The position numbers and the translations under genes were made by a program. Positions 57,501 through 64,000 of a stretch of DNA of 64,000 nucleotides are shown one piece after another. Source of the DNA: Pyrus communis (Eukaryota; Streptophyta; Magnoliopsida; Rosales; Rosaceae); the NCBI RefSeq assembly GCF_963583255.1, contig NC_084814.1, forward strand, positions 24,494,815 through 24,558,814. Reading direction: 5' to 3'. The stretch's first letter is position 1. The number at the start of each line of letters is the position of its first letter. A model generated the notes under the pieces. The model was not told where the DNA came from and searched no databases. It worked only from the letters and a program-made list of their open reading frames with translations.

Positions 57501-58833
57501 TACATTTATCAGCAAATGAATTTGCAGGTATACAGTAAGCTTCAGCAATATCCTCACTAACCGGGTCCCAGAAAGCAATGCAACTAACATAAATTTTTGT
57601 CCCATCACCCTCTGCAGCAAATTAGGAATCCGACCTTAGAAAGAAACAATAAGACATGCCTACATGCATACTTGCAAGAAAGTAACTGCAACAATAGAAT
57701 AAACTAAATATGAAAATGACGCTAAAAACAATACTAAATGTTGAACAAAAAATAAATAGCCCTACTAGATTCTAAAGTTTTACCGAAAGTTAAACATAAA
57801 AAACAGGAAAGTCACCCGTATAATGGCTCTGATATCTTTTTGATCTTAGTGTCATCACAAATTTCGCATAACCTAAATGTATAAATCTGTGTGAAACCTC
57901 TACGTGCCATTTTTCTAGTTTCTAAGCAACAACGCTAGTTTACATACTAATGTTGAGCAGAAAATAAATAGTTCTATCTAAATTCTAAAGCTTTGTTGAA
58001 GTTTAAACATAAAAATCAGGAAAGCCACCCGTATAATGGCTCCAATATCTTTTCGAGCTTCGTGTCATCACAAATTTCGCACAACCCTAATTGTATAAAT
58101 GTGTATAAAACCTCTTCGTGCCATTATTCTAGTTTCTAAGAAACAACACTAACTTATGTACTAATGTTAAACAGAAAATAAACAGCTCTACATAAATTCT
58201 AAAGCTTTGTTTAAAGTTCAAACATACTAATCAGGAAAACCGCTAGCATAACGGCTCCAATTTCCGCTGAAACTTTGTGTTTCTACAAATTTCGTATAAT
58301 CCTAAATGTATAAATCTGCGCATTACCTACGCGTCGTTGCTCAAGTTTAGAGACTACAACACTAACTTAAACTATGCAAAGCTCAATAATTTCTTCAACA
58401 AGTTTAATAACAACGAAGCGGATTCTCGAAGAATGCACAGAGCAGAGTGCAGAGCACAAAGCAGGCGTACCGGTGAGAACAATGGGGTAGCTCCGTGGAA
58501 ACGTGTAGGCGTCATTGGAATCAAAACCTGACGAATAGAACAAAACACCAGCCGGCAACACACACTGCATCACAAAAAAAATACTCAGATCAAATTGGAC
58601 GAGCAGAAATCGAAGCAGTGAAGATTGGGCGGCGGTGGCGGCGGTGGAGTGGCACTTACGGTGGGGAGCTGAGGCGGCGGAGGAGGGTAGAGAGTGTGAT
58701 TGGGCGGGGGGTACTGATCGAGAAGAGACGTTTGGTAATACGTGCCGAAGCCGTGGAATCCTTTGGCGCCGTCGAGGGTCCGAATCTCGGGTCCGATCCC
58801 GCACACCACGAAGTGCTCGAAGATCCGAGCCAT
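48678..58833 (-). pseudogene. SCD1: SCD1 homologue (DENN plus WD40), damaged 30-exon gene
   Basis: Exons from the ATG at 58833 (start-end on minus): 58833-58660, 58564-58471, 57611-57410, 57325-57184, 57077-56977, 56901-56838, 56605-56492, 56135-55915, 55515-55461, 55359-55276, 54980-54785, 54467-54358, 54124-54061, 53975-53931, 53787-53712, 53574-53451, 53023-52866, 52207-52160, 51892-51835, 51746-51663, 51423-51162, 51079-50884, 50805-50743, 50476-50353, 50206-50025, 49919-49848, 49759-49599, 49469-49428, 49177-48969, 48773-48678. The first half is the DENN module (Pro-Leu-Pro-Thr-Pro-Gly-Lys-Asp-Arg-Val-Leu-Phe-Ala); exons 22-30 are WD40 repeats. SCD1 is a Rab exchange factor complex subunit needed for cytokinesis and vesicle traffic. 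Lesions: TAG in exon 8 (55995-55997), an extra A in exon 12, a lost base in exon 16 (near 53495), two 2-base losses in exon 22 and one at the exon 22/23 junction. All splice phases agree once these are counted. Confidence 0.85.
54515..54705 (-). mobile_element. SINE in SCD1 intron 11 with 15-bp target-site duplication
   Basis: On the minus strand a tRNA-like head (CGGTCTAGTGGTATT; B box AAGACC/TATGTTTGATTCTC region) is followed by a body and an A tail, seen as the T run at about 54521-54545. AACCATATCAAACTT flanks both sides exactly (54500-54514 and 54706-54720). It is the same family as the copy at 38631-38843. Confidence 0.88.
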
Positions 58834-59085
58834 TGGTCAACGATCGTCTCACTCTCTCTCTCTACACACAGAGAGAGTATGAGAGAGAGAGAATGGGGAG
58901 CTGAGATCTGGTTCAATTGGATTCACTCTGTCAACAGCCGCTGAAGCTCGCGCCTTTGGATTTCAATCATTTTTTCTGGGTGAACTGAATCGTAATCATA
59001 AATGTTCCCAGAAATAAATCCTTTCTTTCTCGTGTTCCCATACATTCAACTCTCAAATCCTCGTTTTCGTTACACTTATTTTGCG

Positions 59086-59278
59086 GGAAGATGATCCTCT
59101 CCTGAGCATTCTGGGATCCTCTGATCACGAAATCCTAGACGTTCAATTTTAATTTAACGTTACAATTATTATAATTTTTAGAGGACTTTCTGTTTAGAGC
59201 CGATGAATTAAAATTAAACGGTCTGGATTTCGTGGTCAGAAAGATTCTCATTCTGAGCTCAGGAGATGATACTCTTCC
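59086..59278. mobile_element. hairpin MITE, ~70-bp inverted repeats
   Basis: The left arm starts GGAAGATGATCCTCTCCTGAG and the right arm, reversed, starts GGAAGAGTATCATCTCCTGAG. Pairing runs through CACGAAATCC and TTTAATTTTAATT, with a short loop. No ORF. Confidence 0.8.
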
Positions 59279-60492
59279 TATTTTGTGCATGGCTGATGCT
59301 TGACCGCTCATCATTTCATGTCGTAAAACATTACTGATTTTATTGTCGTTCTATAAAAAATTTCTTTGAGGCATACGCACAACACACCCAATATATTTTT
59401 TCACTTCAACCACTTAGTTTATATTCAAGTATTTATCATAAATAATCAAAATTAAAATTCTAATTTCATAAATGTCAGTTTTTATAAAAACTTTCAAATA
59501 TAACTAAAATCACACTTTAATAGGCTAATACCCTCCAAATTAAAAACAATACAACCCTGAAAATTCAAACCTCTTTTTTTTTTTTTTTTTTTTGTCAAAC
59601 AATAGATTTTGTTAGATTAGTCATGGATTCGAACGCCGTCATGCAAACAATCATATGTATTCATCAAGAACTGAATTTCTTTTGTTTATCAATCACAGCC
59701 TCATCTCCACCTCTCCAAGAAATAAAAATGTTCTTTTTTTTCTTTTCTGTTTTGCAATTGAATTTCTTTAACATACAATTTTGATGATTTTTAACAAAAG
59801 GTAAAGGTTGTGATCATCAGATGAGGGATGACTACCGTCGTCTCCTTCGTATGATGCTCCACCCTCCTTTAACTTTGCTTCCCTTGATTTGTTAGGTTTT
59901 GAAGACAAACAGAAAGTATGTAATTAATATAAGAACATAAATTATTATTTTTTTAATAAATTGAGCATTACACCATAAGAAGGAGAGAGGATGGACACAG
60001 AGGGAGGGGTTGCGGCGGTGAGTGGGTGGTTCGGGATGGGGAGGAGGCAAACGTGGCTGCGATGGTGAGATTTCTGATAACCCAAGTCACTTTATTCTGG
60101 TTTATTGTTGGGTTTAGAGTAATTGTGTATCAATTTTTAGGGCATTTAGGTTTATTCATGTATTTTTTAGCCATAATTGATAGTTTTTATAAAAACTAAC
60201 ATTTATGAAATTGGAGGTTAAATTTTGGTTATATATGATAAATTCTCTTTATATTTTGTAGTTCGGATATCAATCCAATTCTCTGTTACTTTGTAAAATA
60301 TATCTAAGATAACAAAAGTTATCACTCTTTGTAACTTTTTGATCTCTTGCCATATTAAGTTCATAATTGTAAATATTTATTTTCCTATTATTTACAATTG
60401 TTTGTACAAAATAACCAATATAATTGGACATTATTTCGATTAATCTGTCAATAATTGTACCCTTTTACTTGTCTAAGTTAATTATGAATGTT

Positions 60493-60711
60493 TTTTTTTT
60501 TATCTTTTTTTTCAAAATAAAGAACAACTGGTGGCAAGCCACGGTTATCCACCATTTTTTAGGGCGGGAAGACTCACAAAGACATTTCAATCTCCCTTGG
60601 CCACAAGTGTGGCTTCCACACCAGTAGAGGGTTTCGAACGCAAGACCTCTAATTTTTAATTTAAAGGAAGTCTCGCAATCCGTCTTTTACTACTGGACCA
60701 CTCACTCATGA
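60493..60711 (-). mobile_element. second-type SINE with 14-bp target-site duplication
   Basis: On the minus strand a tRNA-like head with B box GCGTTCGAAACC is followed by a distinct body and an A-rich tail (T run at about 60491-60510). TAATTATGAATGTT is present on both sides (60479-60492 and 60712-60725). The body differs from the SINEs at 38631 and 54515, so it is another family. Confidence 0.85.
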
Positions 60712-61187
60712 TAATTATGAATGTTGTTGAACTATCTTGATTTGAGGATATATGTGGACCCATGGCCAAGATTTATTGTCAAACGCTTTTAATGATCGAG
60801 TTAGCGACAAATACACTTTGATTGAGTTGTGGTCCCGTGATGCTGTGGATGGTTGGGAACTTGGGATGAGTGTGCCTTACTTTGTCATTGTAGAGATGAG
60901 TCGACCGTGGTTTCCTTCTCGACTTAGTTGTTATTGTGTATGTTTATGTCGCATAGCAGTTTGTGTGGTCTTATTTTTAAGTAACGGTTTTGTGTGATCC
61001 TCAGATACGCCATTACTGATCTTTGCAATTTAATTAATTGTTTACAATGAAGAATCAGTAGCAATTTTAAGAGAGACTACCACGCTCCATGATTAGCGCC
61101 TATCATCTCTAGGCAAATTCTAACCTTAACTCTTTGTCATGATCTCTATATTGTTATTTGAAAAAAATAATTCTAACTATAACATTT

Positions 61188-61704
61188 GTATGGAGAAAAT
61201 AAATCAATCATCACTAAATAAATAAGAAAGTGGACAACGTGTATTTTCTCCAATTGTTTAAATGATTTAACAAGAACGAAACAATTTGTATTTTGTATTA
61301 TATGCCAAAAGTTGCATTTTAAGAAAAACCCGGTACCTTAATAACTCCATAAGATAACTCATTAGAAACAATGTTACCTACATTTTATTCTTCTTTTTTA
61401 TATGAAATAAATTGCAATATTGGGTTTCTTATTGAAAAAAATTATATATACATAAAAACAAAATCATTTATATTGACAAAATACATGCAAGTATTGTAAT
61501 CACTCAAGTATATCAATGTTAAATAGGTGCAATATAAGATATTTACCCAAGTTTCATCGAAAATGTTACACACATGCTTTAATTAGTTTTGGCAAAATTC
61601 TACGAAAATTTTACAAAATCACCTTTTTCGCATAAATTTTTTCCCACATCACAAGCTCGTTAAAATTCTTGCTAAAAAAATGTAATGAAGTTTGGAAACG
61701 ATAC
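61188..61704. repeat. left arm of a long inverted repeat
   Basis: The arm reads as the reverse complement of 63445-63975 over about 520 bases with scattered differences. Shared words include TCAATCATCACTAAATAAAT, TTAAATGATTTAACAAGAAC, ATGAAATAAATTGCAATA and GAAGTTTGGAAACGATA. Confidence 0.85.
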
Positions 61705-61906
61705 TAATTAAGGTTTCCTTACTGGCTTTACAAATCGCATTTTTCACCAAAATTGTTGCTCACGTTTTTTAATCGGTTTTTCTAAATCAAAAAACAACAA
61801 TTCATTTTAGAACTAAGCCGATCCATTTACACAAGTGTATGTGTAAACTCCATATAGTCAGCATACAGACAATGTTTCATACGTTATCTTGACCATTTTT
61901 TCCACC

Positions 61907-62054
61907 GGGGTGTGCTATTCACACATTCTATTTTACATCTCACACACCCCTTGATAATTTATGTCCGTTGATCTTCTTCAATTCATCTGATCCGACGATT
62001 GAAAATTAAAAAGGTGTGTGAGAAGTACAATTGGGTGTGTGGATATCACACCTC
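61907..62054. mobile_element. hairpin MITE inside the long inverted repeat
   Basis: GGGGTGTGCTATTCACACATTC at the left and the reverse complement of the right end (GAGGTGTGATATCCACACACC) pair, with TCTCACACACC repeated inward. About 150 bp, no ORF. Confidence 0.75.
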
Positions 62055-62724
62055 TTTTACACCCTGTTATGAAAGTGAAATATACCTACACTGTATTACG
62101 CGAACGTGAGACATGTAGTGTTACTTTCAACAGGTGGCATGCCTTGCTACCTCACACTTATCCTCCTTGAATCCATATCTGCACATTCAATCAACTCTTG
62201 TACATTACGTACGTCGCTATGCTTCTATGCTTCTTCAAAAATCTCTCTCAATTTCATAAAAATTGCAGAGCTGGTTGTGGCTACATAAGCTGCAAATGCA
62301 CAAATCGAAATATTATTGCTTATATAAAAGAATTCATATAACTTTGTTTTCTTCTTTCTTTTGCGACCATTCGGTTAAATTTTGTTTTGCATGTATTATG
62401 GTAAAGGGACTATGATTTTCTGTCATTTTAAACTCTCTCCCCTTTCTTCCCATCCTATTTGAATAGTTACGATTAAATTACATCAACATCTTATACTGAT
62501 TTCTTTATAGAGAGAGAAAGACAAAGATGAAAGTGTGAGAATAAGGGAGGAAAATGAGGAGGATTAGGGGGGAAAGAATCGTAGTCTAGGGTAAAGAACT
62601 CATTCACATGCAAGATTTGACTCCATTTGGTAATGCATCAATCAGCCGTTGGATCTTGAACTCTCTATATGTATAAGTACTAAACAAAATGAGTCCATCT
62701 ATGTCACCCAGAAATCAATAAAAA

Positions 62725-63070
62725 ATGATTCCTTCAGAAATAGCCATCCTAATCCTTGTATTCCGTACCTTCCTGTGGTCTCTTCCTAATCAATGCCTTC
62801 TCAAGGCAAAGCCGAAAACTACGTCCTGGCCCTAGGGCACTGGCAATCATTAGTAATCTTCATATGCTAGGCGACCTCCCACACCGCAGCCTCCAAAACC
62901 TGGCAAAAAAATATGGACCTATAATGTCCATGCGTCTAGGGTTCATATCAACCATAGTGGTCTCATCTCCCCAAGCAGCAGAGCTATTCCTCAAAACCCA
63001 CGATATCATTTTTGCTAGCCTCCCCAGCATTAGTGATTGTGTGCCTTTCCTTAGTCCACTTGATCTTCAG
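62725..63070 (+). pseudogene. broken first-exon fragment of a CYP736/CYP71-like P450
   Basis: An ATG at 62725 opens a short frame with a hydrophobic anchor (Ile-Ala-Ile-Leu-Ile-Leu-Val-Phe) and then a stop near 62835. The next frame from 62756 carries the P450 N-terminal domain: Arg-Pro-Gly-Pro-Arg (normally Pro-Pro-Gly-Pro), Asn-Leu-His-Met-Leu-Gly, Leu-Ala-Lys-Lys-Tyr-Gly-Pro-Ile-Met and Val-Val-Ser-Ser-Pro-Gln-Ala-Ala-Glu-Leu-Phe-Leu-Lys-Thr-His-Asp. After Phe-Ala-Ser homology stops, and no I-helix or haem region follows in the window. A frameshift joins the two frames near 62785. The best family match from memory is CYP736A. The fragment sits between the arms of the long inverted repeat. 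Confidence 0.75.
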
Positions 63071-63444
63071 GTATGTTACCCTTCATTGTTAATTACCAAA
63101 CTTGTTATATGAATAAAGTATCTGAGAGATGGGCCAATGTCCACTTCTAACTACACTAATATTGTCTTTAACTTATTAATTACTACATGCTTAGGCCGAC
63201 AAGTGTGAAATTTTGTTACAAAAGACCTCAATATTAGTTGAAATAGAGTTAAAATATTTAAACTCTTTTTTTTCTCTGTCTCTGTCCAATGTCGGATAGT
63301 TAAACATGCCCCCTCACGTAAGACCCAATTAGTTGGTCATATATGAGAAATTCACACATTGGCAACCATGTGGAGCCAAATTATGACCTCTCTAAATAAT
63401 TATTAAAAAAATAAATAATTTAATCATAACATTTGTAAATTTTA

Positions 63445-63975
63445 CTATCGTTTCCAAACTTCTTTACATTGTCTGGCAAAAATTTTAACAAGCTTGTGGT
63501 GTGGAAAAAAATTCTTCGAAAATAGTGTTTTGTATAATTTTCTTAGATTTTTGCCAAAATTAAAGCCTGTGTGTAACACTTTAGATGAAAATTGGGTAAA
63601 TATCTTATATTGCACCTGCGTAAAATTGATATATGTGAGTGCAAATATGGACCTTGCTGCAATACTTACTTGTATTTAGTCAATGTAAATGATTATGTTT
63701 TTATGTATATATAATTTTTTTTTCAATAAGAAACCCATTATTGCAATTTATTTCATATAAAAAGAGATAAATAAAACGTAGGTAACGTTATTTCTGGTGA
63801 GTAATCTTATGGAATTATTAAGGTACCAGGTTTTTTTTTAAATGTAACTTAGGCATATAATATAAAATAAAAATATAGATTGTCTTGTTCTTGTTAAATC
63901 ATTTAACCAATTGGAGAAAGTACATGTTGTCCACCTCCTTATTTATTTAGTGATGATTGACATATTTTTTCCATA
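63445..63975. repeat. right arm of the long inverted repeat
   Basis: Partner of 61188-61704 in opposite orientation. The outer end is near 63975, 25 bases before the window ends, so the flank cannot be compared for a target-site duplication. Confidence 0.85.
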
Positions 63976-64000
63976 CCTTAATTACTGCAGGGCTGGTCCT

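Larger units (their letters stand above)
58834..61187. other. gene-poor spacer upstream of the SCD1 locus
   Basis: No gene is recognised. It holds a CT/GA microsatellite in the SCD1 leader (about 58849-58890), the MITE at 59086-59278, a T run with a short SINE-like stub near 59575-59650, and the SINE at 60493-60711. Confidence 0.5.

Noticed and set aside
50000..58833. Clustered regularly spaced repeats or CRISPR-like array
   Set aside because: No spaced identical repeats; the genome is plant nuclear and the only regular arrays are minisatellites and microsatellites.
60752..60997. 81-residue ORF after the second-type SINE
   Set aside because: Short, no recognisable domain, and in repeat-rich DNA.

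Overview
The window is nuclear DNA of a flowering plant, most likely Rosaceae and perhaps Maleae. This rests on intron-rich plant genes with GT-AG introns, a Ty3/gypsy element carrying a plant mobile domain, tRNA-derived SINEs, many MITE-like hairpins, and my recognition of the proteins. The species assignment is inference. Intact and damaged genes alternate with repeats.

1-9966: the 3' part of a large, rearranged Tat/Ogre-like Ty3/gypsy element. It has the gag end plus protease, a reverse transcriptase ORF cut short in RNase H, integrase with an in-frame stop, then an antisense, spliced plant-mobile-domain (PMD) gene whose middle has been flipped and whose ends were duplicated, then polypurine tract and 3' LTR. 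The 5' LTR lies upstream of the window.

9967-28345: single-copy genes. These are a CYP94 cytochrome P450 (-), the chloroplast Clp adaptor CLPS1 (+), tRNA-Ala(CGC) (-), a P-class PPR protein (-), an ASPG1-like aspartic protease (+) and an organellar peptidyl-tRNA hydrolase with 8 exons (-). Hairpin MITEs and SINE debris lie between them.

29060-34398: a head-to-head pair of vWA/UCP015417-family genes. The left copy is intact (693 aa). The right copy is a pseudogene that still shares a perfect 17-bp promoter block with it.

34600-47809: a PLAC8 (plant cadmium resistance / cell-number-regulator type) cluster. It holds one intact 4-exon gene (-), one gene with a 1-nt frameshift in a Pro/Gln-rich first exon (+), one with a His-rich first exon (+), and two exon-sized relics. 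Large local duplications, a 34-bp minisatellite and a 98-bp tandem duplication surround them.

48678-58833: a 30-exon homologue of SCD1 (DENN plus WD40) on the minus strand. Every exon can be traced, but it carries one nonsense codon and five small indels, so it is probably a pseudogene.

58834-64000: gene-poor DNA with two MITEs, a SINE with target-site duplications, and a roughly 2.8-kb long inverted repeat whose arms (~520 bp) flank a broken CYP736/CYP71-like P450 first exon.

The genes do not form a functional pathway together. The coherent units are the retroelement, the PLAC8 cluster and the divergent vWA pair.
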